From NCBI GenBank assembly GCA_002452405.1, contig DKFP01000004.1, positions 62,001 through 126,000 on the forward strand: DNA of 64,000 nucleotides. The letters run 5' to 3'. Each line of letters begins with the position of its first letter. Position 1 is the stretch's first letter. Below, piece by piece: positions 34,857-43,060 of the stretch. The DNA is from Deferribacteraceae bacterium UBA6793. Its GTDB lineage: Bacteria > Chrysiogenota > Deferribacteres > Deferribacterales > Geovibrionaceae. The translations under genes were made by a program, and so were the position numbers. The notes under the pieces are model-generated. The model did not search any database. It was not told the origin of the DNA and saw only the letters and a list, made by a program, of their open reading frames with translations.

Positions 34857-36440
34857 TTAGTTTGTGCGCTCTTTATCTTTCAGCAGCTTGTATTCCATCG
34901 AATCCATAAGAGCCTGATATGAAGCGTCCACGATATTCGCCGCAACGCCGACCGTTCCCCATGTACTGTCCTTGTCTTTTGATTCGATAAGAACTCTGGT
35001 AACGGCTTCCGTGCCCTCACCGGATGTGAGGATACGAACCTTATAGTCAACCAGTTCCATGTCTGCTATACGTGGATAGAACTTTGAAAGCGCCTTGCGG
35101 ACAGCTTTGTCCAGAGCGTTCACAGGACCGTTTCCGGATGCAGCAGTGTGCTCCTGCTCATCGCCCACAACAATTTTAACTGTTGCTTCCGCCATGGGAC
35201 TCTCCGTACCGCCGTGTTTTTCGTCGATAACCCTGTAGCTGACGGAGTCGAAGAAAGGCGTGAATGTTCCCATGGTTTTTCTCATGAGAAGTTCGAACGA
35301 AGCCTCGGCTCCTTCAAACTGAAAGCCTTTGTTTTCAAGCTCTTTCAACCTGTCCACAACTGCGTTCACCTTTTGGTCGTTGCTGTCTATGTCCAGACCG
35401 AAGTCCTTCGCCTTGTAAACAAGGTTTGACTTGCCCGAAAGGTCAGAGAGCAGAACTCTTTGCTTGTTTCCCACAAGTTCGGGTTCTATATGCTCATAAG
35501 TTCTTGCATTTTTGAGGATGGCGCTGACATGCACCCCACCCTTGTGCGCGAACGCCGAGCGACCGACGTATGGCTGGTGGATGTTGTGTTTAAGGTTGCC
35601 AAGCTCGTTTACATATCTGGACACACTGCGAAGTCTGTTCAGCTTATCTGCCGGAACACACTCATATCCGTACTTCAACTGCAGGTTCGGGATTACCGAG
35701 CAAATGTTTGCATTGCCACATCTTTCGCCGTAACCGTTTATAGTTCCCTGCACCTGTGTTATGCCGTTGACTACAGCCATTACGGAGTTTGCAACCGCGC
35801 AGTCGCTGTCGTTGTGGCAATGGATGCCAAGCGGATAGTCGCCTGTCACCTCGCGGAGCTGACGGATGATGTCCGCAAGTTCCTGAGGCATGGTGCCGCC
35901 GTTTGTGTCGCAGAGGATGATGCAGTCAGCTTTCGCCTCCATAGCCGCTTTAACGGTTTTGATGGCATACTCTTTATTCGCCTTAAAGCCGTCAAAGAAA
36001 TGCTCTGCATCATAAAAAGCCATGTCCACCTTTGATTTAAGGTATGACACTGAGTCATAGATTATCTCAAGGTTTTGTTCAAGTTCAATTTTAAGCGCCT
36101 CAGTAACGTGGAGATCCCATGTTTTTCCGAATATGGTAAGGTTGGGAACTTCCGCCTCAAGCAGCGCCTGAATGTTTTCGTCCGTGTCGCAAGTTCTTTT
36201 TGCACGTCTTGTGCTGCCGAACGCTGCGATACGGTCAATTGGTGCGGATGATTTTTTTACGTCTCTGAAAAATCCGATATCTCTGGGGTTGGAACCTGGC
36301 CAGCCGCCTTCGATGTATCTTATACCGAAGTCGCAAAGTGCTTCGGCTATTTTCACCTTATCCGCTATGGTGAAGTTAACGTCCTCCGACTGAGTTCCGT
36401 CTCTCAGCGTGGTGTCGTATATCTCTATCTTTTTTGACAT
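34857..36440 (-). CDS. cimA: (R)-citramalate synthase
   Basis: 527 residues. DRE-TIM family: IYDTTLRDGTQSEDVNFT at the N-terminus, HCHNDSDCAVANS near residue 205, NGYGERCGNAN near 235, and a C-terminal LeuA-like regulatory domain of about 120 residues. The length and HKGGVHVSAI segment fit the CimA group that condenses pyruvate and acetyl-CoA for a threonine-independent isoleucine route; 2-isopropylmalate synthase is the alternative. Last gene of hom-apgM-lysC-cimA. Confidence 0.9.
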   Translation of the reverse strand: MSKKIEIYDTTLRDGTQSEDVNFTIADKVKIAEALCDFGIRYIEGGWPGSNPRDIGFFRDVKKSSAPIDRIAAFGSTRRAKRTCDTDENIQALLEAEVPNLTIFGKTWDLHVTEALKIELEQNLEIIYDSVSYLKSKVDMAFYDAEHFFDGFKANKEYAIKTVKAAMEAKADCIILCDTNGGTMPQELADIIRQLREVTGDYPLGIHCHNDSDCAVANSVMAVVNGITQVQGTINGYGERCGNANICSVIPNLQLKYGYECVPADKLNRLRSVSRYVNELGNLKHNIHQPYVGRSAFAHKGGVHVSAILKNARTYEHIEPELVGNKQRVLLSDLSGKSNLVYKAKDFGLDIDSNDQKVNAVVDRLKELENKGFQFEGAEASFELLMRKTMGTFTPFFDSVSYRVIDEKHGGTESPMAEATVKIVVGDEQEHTAASGNGPVNALDKAVRKALSKFYPRIADMELVDYKVRILTSGEGTEAVTRVLIESKDKDSTWGTVGVAANIVDASYQALMDSMEYKLLKDKERTN

Positions 36441-36458
36441 AATTTTACCTTAAAAAGA

Positions 36459-37673
36459 TTACGCTTCGACAAAAGCCTCGTGCAGTATTCTTACTGCAAG
36501 CTCGGAGAATTTTTCCTCAACGACGCATGAAACTTTTATCTCGCTGGTGGTTATCATTTTTATGTTGATATTATTCTCAGCCAGAAGAGAAAACATCTTT
36601 GCCGCAACGCCCGCATGGCTTCTCATACCCACGCCGACAATAGATACTTTGGCGATGTTCTCATCAGCCAAAACCTCCTTGGCACCTATCTCTTTTGCGA
36701 TTGCGCTGCAGACGTCGGTGGCGCGCAGGATATCTGTTTTCTGCACGGTGAAGGACATATCAGTATTTCCGTCCTTGCCTACGTTCTGAACGATAACGTC
36801 AACGTTGATATTGCTATCGGCAATTTTATTGAATATTTTTGATGCGATTCCGGGATTGTCCGGAACAGCCGTAATAGTAATTTTCGCCTGATTTTTGTCT
36901 GAAACGACGCCGGTTACAACAACCTGCTCCATGTCTGAATCCTCCTTGGTTACTAATGTTCCGGGTTTGTCCTCAAGTGATGAAAGAACCATGATGTCAA
37001 CATTGTGGTTCATACCGAGTTCCACGCTTCGGGACTGGAGAACCTTTGCGCCCAGAGACGCGAGTTCCAGCATTTCGTCATAGGATATCTTATCCAGTTT
37101 TTTAGCGTGTTTGACAATTCTGGGGTCGGCGGTGTAAACACCGTCAACGTCTGTATATATTTCGCATACATTAGCTTTAAGCGCAGCGGCAACAGCAACT
37201 GCGGACGTGTCGGAACCGCCCCTGCCGAGCGTAGTGATGTCGCCCGTTTCGGGAAAAAGTCCCTGAAAGCCTGCAATAATGCATACTCTTCCTTTTTTAA
37301 ATTCTTCTTTGATGCGATCCGCTTTAACGTCCATGATACGGCTGTTGGAGTGTGCTCCGTTCGTCACCATACCGATCTGGATGCCCGTAAGGGAAACTGC
37401 GGGATAGCCCATTGAAATGAGTGCCTGAGCAACCAGAGGTGAGCTTGCGGACTCGCCTGTGGAAACAAGCTGGTCATATTCTCTGGGGCTGTACTTGGGG
37501 TCAATCTCTTTCAGGAGGTTGATAAGCCTGTCTGTTTCGCCGGACATGGCAGAAACCACACATGCTACGTCATGCCCCTGATCTTTCTTTTTTGCGATGA
37601 TTCTCGCGACATTTTTGATGCGTTCGATTGAGCCGACACTGGTTCCGCCGAACTTCATAACTACAATGCCCAC
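36459..37673 (-). CDS. lysC: Aspartate kinase
   Basis: 404 residues. Phosphorylates aspartate, entry to lysine, threonine and methionine. VVMKFGGTSVGS at the N-terminus, STGE near residue 70, GRGGSDTSAVAVAAAL near 150, and two C-terminal ACT domains (about 265-400). Start is GTG at 37673, 6 nt after AGGAGG. Feedback inhibition through the ACT domains is a family property. Confidence 0.95.
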   Translation of the reverse strand: MGIVVMKFGGTSVGSIERIKNVARIIAKKKDQGHDVACVVSAMSGETDRLINLLKEIDPKYSPREYDQLVSTGESASSPLVAQALISMGYPAVSLTGIQIGMVTNGAHSNSRIMDVKADRIKEEFKKGRVCIIAGFQGLFPETGDITTLGRGGSDTSAVAVAAALKANVCEIYTDVDGVYTADPRIVKHAKKLDKISYDEMLELASLGAKVLQSRSVELGMNHNVDIMVLSSLEDKPGTLVTKEDSDMEQVVVTGVVSDKNQAKITITAVPDNPGIASKIFNKIADSNINVDVIVQNVGKDGNTDMSFTVQKTDILRATDVCSAIAKEIGAKEVLADENIAKVSIVGVGMRSHAGVAAKMFSLLAENNINIKMITTSEIKVSCVVEEKFSELAVRILHEAFVEA

Positions 37674-37694
37674 TAAAGTCCTCCTTAAAAGCTG

Positions 37695-38861
37695 TCAACC
37701 GTTGATAACGGGACTTTTCAGAAAAAATTCTGCAATACGGAAACCGTTTTCTATGAAAAACGTGGGTTTCATAAACTCGTCATAGGTCTGGTTTTCATCC
37801 GGTTTAACCCCTGTTCCGTAGATTATACAGGGAACAGGCTCAGCAACGTGTGTGCGTCGCTTAACGGGCGTGGGGTGGTCGGGTGAAACCATTATCCTGA
37901 AATCCCCGAATTTTTTCAGTCCGTCAAGAAGTATAGGGAGAAGACGGCTGTCGATGTTTTCCACAGCTTTAATTTTTTCACTTATACTTCCCATATGTCC
38001 AGCTTCATCAGGGGCTTCGACGTGTATGAATACATAATCATTTTTTTCGAGAGATTTCAATGCGTATTCAGCTTTACCCTCAAAATTGGTGTCGATGAAT
38101 CCGGTTGCTCCCGGAACGTTAATTATTTCAAGTCCGCCGAATTTGCCTATACCGCGGATGAGGTCAACCGCGGCGACAACTGCCCCGTTTAGACCATAAA
38201 GTTCTTTGAATGAAGGCATTTCCGGTTTCACACCCTCTCCCCAGAACCATATGCTGTTAGCGCGTCCGTATTTTCCGCCTTCGAAAACCTTTTTGGCGCG
38301 CTCCATTATTGAAAGCAGTTTCTCGGCACCTTTTCCTTTCGGAAGATATTGTTCCCATTCCTGCCCCATAATATCGTGGGGAGGAGTTGTCTGAAGTTCG
38401 AAATCGACGTTGCGCATTATCATAAGGTTACGGTAGCCAACGCCGTGGTAAAACTCCGCTCCTTCGCTTCTGAATATATTGTCAAGCTCGGCTATGCAAG
38501 CCTTTGCAACGTTTCCGTCTATATGGTGTGCGGAAAAATCGTCCATCACTTTTCCATCCAGAGTAACAAGGTTGCAGCGGAACGCCATATCCCCTTTGTT
38601 CAGTTCAATACCCTGACTGCCCGCCTCAAGGGGGCTTCTGCCGGAGTAATAAACTGTTGGGTCATAGCCCATAAGCGAAAGGTTGCAGATGTCGCTGCCG
38701 GGGTAGTATCCGTCCGGAGTGGATTTTATGAATCCACCAACGCCATCTTTAGCCATCTTGTCCATGTTCGGCTTGTTCGCAGCCTGCATAACGGTTTTAC
38801 CGCCAAGTTCTTCTATTTTATGGTCGCTCATCCCGTCGGTGAGCAGTACGACATATTTCAT
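37695..38861 (-). CDS. Archaeal-type phosphoglycerate mutase homologue, proposed homoserine kinase
   Basis: 388 residues of the alkaline-phosphatase superfamily. Metal-site segments: LLTDGMSD at the N-terminus, PGSDICNLSLMGYDP near residue 55, HVEAPDEAGHMG near 275 and VSPDHPTP near 320. It resembles cofactor-independent phosphoglycerate mutase (ApgM), but the subgroup next to threonine genes has been proposed to be a homoserine kinase. Here it lies directly after hom (no gap) and before lysC, and no thrB is seen, favouring the second view. Confidence 0.85.
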   Translation of the reverse strand: MKYVVLLTDGMSDHKIEELGGKTVMQAANKPNMDKMAKDGVGGFIKSTPDGYYPGSDICNLSLMGYDPTVYYSGRSPLEAGSQGIELNKGDMAFRCNLVTLDGKVMDDFSAHHIDGNVAKACIAELDNIFRSEGAEFYHGVGYRNLMIMRNVDFELQTTPPHDIMGQEWEQYLPKGKGAEKLLSIMERAKKVFEGGKYGRANSIWFWGEGVKPEMPSFKELYGLNGAVVAAVDLIRGIGKFGGLEIINVPGATGFIDTNFEGKAEYALKSLEKNDYVFIHVEAPDEAGHMGSISEKIKAVENIDSRLLPILLDGLKKFGDFRIMVSPDHPTPVKRRTHVAEPVPCIIYGTGVKPDENQTYDEFMKPTFFIENGFRIAEFFLKSPVING

Positions 38862-40181
38862 TTAAACAAGCTCCTTAACTCGTATGGCGACTGTTTTATC
38901 AGTCACACAGTCTTCGCCGTCTATCTCGGCGATCGCTTTCATAATGTTGTGTGCCACGGTCTTATGGGTCATGAATACCATTGTGACGACCTCTCCGGGC
39001 GCTCTGTCGTCTGGTTGTATAGCCTGCGATATACTGATTCCGTATTTGCCCAGTATTCCTGCTATTTTTGCCAGTGTTCCCGGTTCGTCCAGAACTGTGA
39101 AGCGCAGATAAAATTTGGATTTAATATCTTTTATGTCCCTGATGGGATAGTAATAATCGAAATCTCTGGTGAAACCGAGTACCGGAACGCGTTCCGCGCA
39201 CCCGCTGGCGATGTCCCTTGCGATTGAAACTACATCCGCAGTTACGGCAGAGCCTGTGGGTTTGCCGCCCGCACCTCGTCCGTAGTACATTGTTTTGTCC
39301 ACACTGTCGCCGATGAACTCAACGGCATTGAAAACTCCGCTCACCTGCGCCATCATTTCGGCGTTGGGCAGAATTGTCGGGTGCACACGTACTTCTATAC
39401 AATCGTCATGCTTTTTAGCTATTGCTAGGAGTTTTATCTTGCAGTTCAGCTTCTTGGCAAACTCTATATCCACCTTCTTGATGTTGGATATTCCCTCGAC
39501 GTATATTTTATCAAAAGGTATCAGAGTCTTAAACCCGATTGAGGCGAGTATAGCTATCTTGTGTGCAGTGTCTATCCCTTCTATGTCGAAAGTGGGGTCT
39601 GCCTCTGCATAACCCTTTTCCTGAGCGGTTTTCAGAACTTCTGAAAACTCTTTATCTTCAGCTTCCATGGAGGAAAGGATATAGTTTGCTGTGCCATTTA
39701 TAATGCCGAAAATTTCTTTGATGTTGTTGCCGACAAGATCCTCTTTCAGCACGCCTATCAGGGGTATCCCGCCGCCCACAGCGCCTTCGAAACCTATTGT
39801 CACGTTATTTGACTGAGCCGCTCTGAAAATTTCTTCGCCATGAACAGCAAGAAGCGCCTTATTAGCTGTTACAACATGCTTTTTAGCATTGAGAGCTTTC
39901 AGCATGATATCCTTCGCAAAGGTGTATCCGCCGACAAGTTCGATGACTATGTCTATTTCGGGGTCGTTGATGATATCATCAGCGTTATTTGTGACAACAT
40001 GGCAGAGCGCAAGCGTGTCATCAAGTTTCGTCTTATCTATTTTAATATCCGCGATAGTTTTAAGGCAGATGTCGATTCCCGTTTTTTCAAAGATATCCTG
40101 TTTGTTTTTAAGCAGAATTTCAGCTGTTCCCTTGCCAACAGTTCCGTATCCGATGAGACCTGCGTTCACTTTTTTTGACAT
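38862..40181 (-). CDS. hom: Homoserine dehydrogenase
   Basis: 439 residues from the ATG at 40181, which follows GGAGG by 5 nt; the frame is open for 9 more codons. NAD(P) motif GLIGYGTVGKGTAE at the N-terminus, then VTANKALLAVHGEE near residue 100, GFEGAVGGGIPLIG, NGTANYIL and DPTFDIEGIDTAHK near 210. A C-terminal ACT domain (about 350-435) suggests threonine inhibition. First gene of the aspartate-family operon. Confidence 0.95.
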   Translation of the reverse strand: MSKKVNAGLIGYGTVGKGTAEILLKNKQDIFEKTGIDICLKTIADIKIDKTKLDDTLALCHVVTNNADDIINDPEIDIVIELVGGYTFAKDIMLKALNAKKHVVTANKALLAVHGEEIFRAAQSNNVTIGFEGAVGGGIPLIGVLKEDLVGNNIKEIFGIINGTANYILSSMEAEDKEFSEVLKTAQEKGYAEADPTFDIEGIDTAHKIAILASIGFKTLIPFDKIYVEGISNIKKVDIEFAKKLNCKIKLLAIAKKHDDCIEVRVHPTILPNAEMMAQVSGVFNAVEFIGDSVDKTMYYGRGAGGKPTGSAVTADVVSIARDIASGCAERVPVLGFTRDFDYYYPIRDIKDIKSKFYLRFTVLDEPGTLAKIAGILGKYGISISQAIQPDDRAPGEVVTMVFMTHKTVAHNIMKAIAEIDGEDCVTDKTVAIRVKELV

Positions 40182-40473
40182 TAATTCCTCCGAATTTGGA
40201 TACAACACAACCGTTAAAAATTATGTCCAACGATATTAGTTTATTTGGTATTTCAAGTCAAGAAAACTGCTGTGTTTTTTACGGAAAATATACCTTATGT
40301 TTTAATTAAAGCATTTAACGAAATTAATGTCATATGTCGCGCAATAAGATCAATGCGGGATCGCGTCGTCATTTCATTCCTCGCGAAGACGGGCTTTCTA
40401 TCTGTCTTTGCGAACCACTTTAGGGGTGAAGCAATATCGTCTTTCGATATACGACATAACTTATGTTAACGCT
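40182..40473. other. Intergenic region with degenerate dyad repeats
   Basis: 292 bp between hom and dinB (head to tail on the minus strand). No gene. AT-rich up to about 40330, then the repeat-like block at 40367-40450 described separately. No terminator for lexA-dinB could be picked out apart from the small hairpin at 40434-40450. Confidence 0.5.
40367..40450. repeat. Degenerate interspersed-type repeat
   Basis: TTTGCGAACC (40407-40416) and GGGGTGAAGCAA (40423-40434) form an imperfect hairpin of the CGTCATTGCGA...GAAGCAATC type widespread between genes in many bacteria. A related sequence starting CGTCATTTC lies at 40367, and ATATCG-TCTTT-CGATAT (40434-40450) forms a second, perfect 6-bp hairpin. 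I see only this one locus in the window. Confidence 0.4.
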
Positions 40474-41685
40474 CTAGTCCGGGGTAAATTCCACATTTCT
40501 TGTGCCTTCGGGTCTCCACGCCGGAGAGATGGTCTTTGCACCTATCCTTTTGCAGTTTAGCACGGATGCGTATGAAACGGCATTTTTACCGAATTTTGAG
40601 TTTATTTTATCTATAGCATCATAAAGTTGAGGATATTTCTGAAAGTCATCCATTATGTTTGTTAGTGCAACATATTCTGAAACAAGATTTCCTAGTGTAA
40701 TACCAAGTAATCTTATGGGTGTTTTATTCCAAAGCTCATCAAAAATAGATACCGACTCTTCATATATGTGGTGTGTGGCTGATGTGAAAAAACCGAAAGT
40801 TTTTCTTTTCCCGACACTGCTCATTTCGGTATCTCTTATCGTCAGATGCACGGTCTTTCCGGCAAACCCGTTTTTGCGGGCGCGGGCGGATACCATCTCA
40901 GAAAGCTGTAGAATATAATTCAGCGCCTCTTCCCGTTTAGTAAGAAACACGGGCATTGTCATGCTGTGCCCTATTGATTTTACAGGCGGTTCCTCGGAAA
41001 CAACTCCGCCTGCGTACTGTCCGCAGACCATTTTATAAAGTCTTGTGCCGTATATGCCGAACATCTCCTCAAGCCTTTCCTGCCCGAAGTCACGAAGGTC
41101 TTTAGGACTGAATATCCCAAGTTCGCGAAAACGCTTTGCCAGTCTTCGTCCTATCCCCCATATATCACCAAGCTCAAAGCTGTCCACGAAATCAATAACC
41201 TCGTCCGGTTCCACCATATAAAAACCATCCGGCTTATTAACTCCGCTAGCCATTTTTGCTATCAGCTTGTTGGGACCCACGCCGACCGAACACGTGATAT
41301 TAAAAGTCTTTTTCACAAATGACTTTATCATATACGCAGCATCCACCGGATTTATCTCCGTATTGGAAATGTCCAGAAACGCTTCGTCTATGGAATAGAC
41401 CTCAACTTCCGGAGTTATCGTTCTCAGATATTTATTTATTTCTGTTGATATATAAGTATATTTTCCTGTACTGGCAGTCACCAGAGTCAGGTGTGGACAA
41501 ACCTTCAGAGCTTCATATTTGCTCATTCCGGTTTTAACGCCTTCCGCCCTTGCCTCGTATGAACTTGTGACAACAACAGTCCTTTCTTTCGCTCCTATAA
41601 CAGCTATCGGTTTGCCCCTCAGATGCGGGTTTGCAGATTGCTCAACAGAAGCAAAAAATGCATCCATATCCATGCAGAGAATCAT
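40474..41685 (-). CDS. dinB: DNA polymerase IV (Y-family)
   Basis: 403 residues. Translesion polymerase. Catalytic residues are seen in MDMDAFFASVEQ at the N-terminus and YSIDEAFLDIS near residue 100; SYEARAEGVKTGMS and GVGPNKLIAKMAS are typical. The C-terminal little-finger domain is present, but I see no standard beta-clamp motif at the very end. Third gene of lexA-small protein-dinB, overlapping the second by 4 bp, hence SOS control. Confidence 0.93.
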   Translation of the reverse strand: MILCMDMDAFFASVEQSANPHLRGKPIAVIGAKERTVVVTSSYEARAEGVKTGMSKYEALKVCPHLTLVTASTGKYTYISTEINKYLRTITPEVEVYSIDEAFLDISNTEINPVDAAYMIKSFVKKTFNITCSVGVGPNKLIAKMASGVNKPDGFYMVEPDEVIDFVDSFELGDIWGIGRRLAKRFRELGIFSPKDLRDFGQERLEEMFGIYGTRLYKMVCGQYAGGVVSEEPPVKSIGHSMTMPVFLTKREEALNYILQLSEMVSARARKNGFAGKTVHLTIRDTEMSSVGKRKTFGFFTSATHHIYEESVSIFDELWNKTPIRLLGITLGNLVSEYVALTNIMDDFQKYPQLYDAIDKINSKFGKNAVSYASVLNCKRIGAKTISPAWRPEGTRNVEFTPD

Positions 41686-41933
41686 CTTCCGTTTCCTTCG
41701 TCCATCCCCTCAAGATACCAACAGGCGTCCAGAGAGCTGAAAGACAGTTCGAATACATTGAAGCCGTCTGTTACCGTATATTTGTGTATTATGTCGTTTC
41801 CGGCGCGTTCTTTCCACCGGTAGCAGATATCCTTAACAGTGACCTTTTCCCCGTGCAGACTGAACCAGACGGGTCTTGGGCTGTTTTCAAACACAGCGCC
41901 GACACGCACCCTTTCATGCAGGTTCAATATCAT
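41682..41933 (-). CDS. Small SOS-operon protein of unknown function
   Basis: 83 residues from the ATG at 41933, 6 nt after GGAGG; overlaps lexA by 20 bp and dinB by 4 bp, so all three are translationally linked. The sequence (PRPVWFSLHGEKVTVKDICYRWKER then TVTDGFNVFELSFSSLDACWYLEG) looks like a small beta-barrel and recalls the short DUF6504-type proteins found next to Y-family polymerases. No catalytic motif. May accompany DinB in translesion synthesis; this is inference from context. Confidence 0.7.
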   Translation of the reverse strand: MILNLHERVRVGAVFENSPRPVWFSLHGEKVTVKDICYRWKERAGNDIIHKYTVTDGFNVFELSFSSLDACWYLEGMDEGNGR

Positions 41934-42513
41934 AACCACCCTCCAGAGCGCGTATCACCATCTTAACAGTGCCGATGACCTGAAATTCGTCGTATTCGCC
42001 CACTGGAATAGGCGCAAAATCAGCATTGGCAGGCATAAGAAAGATACCCGCAGTGGTCATTTCAAAGGTTTTTAACGTAACTTCGCCGTTGAGGCGGAAA
42101 GCCCCTATCTGACCGTGTTTGATGTGGTTTGTCATTTTTATGAGAACGCAGTCGCCATCCAGAATCGCCTTGTCCCTCATGCTTTCACCGTCTACACGCA
42201 GAAAGAAGTGGTTATCGCCAATGGGCTTATCCAGCCTTATATAGCCCTCTACGTTTTCTTCTGATGTTACAGGTACGCCCGCCTTTATACGTCCGAGTAC
42301 GGGGATTCCGACCGATGGTGTTTCAAGACTTCTTGCGATATTTCCGGTACGTTTCAGAGCACCTGACTGTTCCAGTCTGTCCAGCATGTTCTTTACGCTG
42401 GCGGTGGAGGACACTCCCATTCCTTTTGCTATTTCACGTACAGACGGAGAATATCCGTTATCTCTTATAAACTTATCTATGAACTGCATGAACATTTTCT
42501 GTCTGTCTGTCAT
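41914..42513 (-). CDS. lexA: LexA repressor
   Basis: 199 residues from the ATG at 42513 (GGAGG 5 nt upstream). N-terminal winged helix (SPSVREIAKGMGVSSTASVKNMLDRLE, about 22-48), self-cleavage site Ala78-Gly79 (RIKAGVPV), catalytic Ser111 (DGESM) and Lys148 (EVTLKTF). Represses SOS genes until RecA-stimulated cleavage. A LexA box lies just upstream at 42528-42543, so it is autoregulated. Confidence 0.95.
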   Translation of the reverse strand: MTDRQKMFMQFIDKFIRDNGYSPSVREIAKGMGVSSTASVKNMLDRLEQSGALKRTGNIARSLETPSVGIPVLGRIKAGVPVTSEENVEGYIRLDKPIGDNHFFLRVDGESMRDKAILDGDCVLIKMTNHIKHGQIGAFRLNGEVTLKTFEMTTAGIFLMPANADFAPIPVGEYDEFQVIGTVKMVIRALEGGYDIEPA

Positions 42514-42527
42514 AAAAGCCTCCATGT

Positions 42528-42543
42528 GCGAACGCCTGTTCGC
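42528..42543. promoter_or_regulatory. LexA operator (GAAC-N4-GTTC type)
   Basis: GCGAAC-GCCT-GTTCGC, a perfect 6-bp dyad that fits the Gram-positive LexA consensus (CGAAC-N4-GTTCG), not the CTGT-N8-ACAG box of E. coli. It sits between the promoter and the lexA RBS. Confidence 0.85.
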
Positions 42544-42551
42544 CTATGGGT

Positions 42552-42579
42552 ATCATAACTCAACAGAGACAAAAGTCAA
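42552..42579 (-). promoter_or_regulatory. Promoter of lexA operon
   Basis: Minus strand TTGACT (42579-42574), 16-nt spacer, TATGAT (42557-42552); the operator begins about 9 nt downstream of the -10 box. Confidence 0.7.
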
Positions 42580-42589
42580 GAGAATTGAT

Positions 42590-43060
42590 TTACTGTGTCT
42601 TTGTGCAGGAAAAGTCGTGGAATTTCACATCTTTAAAGGTTTTTATATTATATTGGGCAGCGTATCCGTCTTTGAGTGACTGAATCATTATATCCTTACC
42701 CTCTTTTGTAACGGCTTCGTCTGGCTCAATGCCTCTCAGCGGTTTTGCCAGCAGAGGTGCTATGTTATGACGGAATTTAAGAACCAGTTTTGCATCCTTT
42801 TCGCGTGGGAAAACTATGTCCAGGTTTCCTTGGCACATGGTTCTGGTGCCCACTCTGCTGGAATAGAGTTTAACATCTGACAGAACGAGTGAATATGTTC
42901 CGTCGGTGTTTTCTCTGATGCTTATGGCGTCAAATTCGCCGGACGGAACGTCTGTAGCTTCGTCTATTTTCTTTGAAACGTCTGAATTTTTAACGGCATA
43001 GTTCACAAACAGAAGCGCCATGAGCGCCACAAGAACCGAACCGAGAAGATATTTACCCAT
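42590..43060 (-). CDS. FliL-like membrane-anchored protein
   Basis: 156 residues: one N-terminal membrane helix (about 4-22) and a periplasmic domain. The end of the protein (EGKDIMIQSLKDGYAAQYNIKTFKDVKFHDFSCT) resembles the C-terminal half of FliL, the flagellar stator-associated protein, but similarity is weak and no flagellar gene is near. The start shares one base with the ntrX stop (TAATG), so it is coupled to the two-component system. Confidence 0.5.
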   Translation of the reverse strand: MGKYLLGSVLVALMALLFVNYAVKNSDVSKKIDEATDVPSGEFDAISIRENTDGTYSLVLSDVKLYSSRVGTRTMCQGNLDIVFPREKDAKLVLKFRHNIAPLLAKPLRGIEPDEAVTKEGKDIMIQSLKDGYAAQYNIKTFKDVKFHDFSCTKTQ

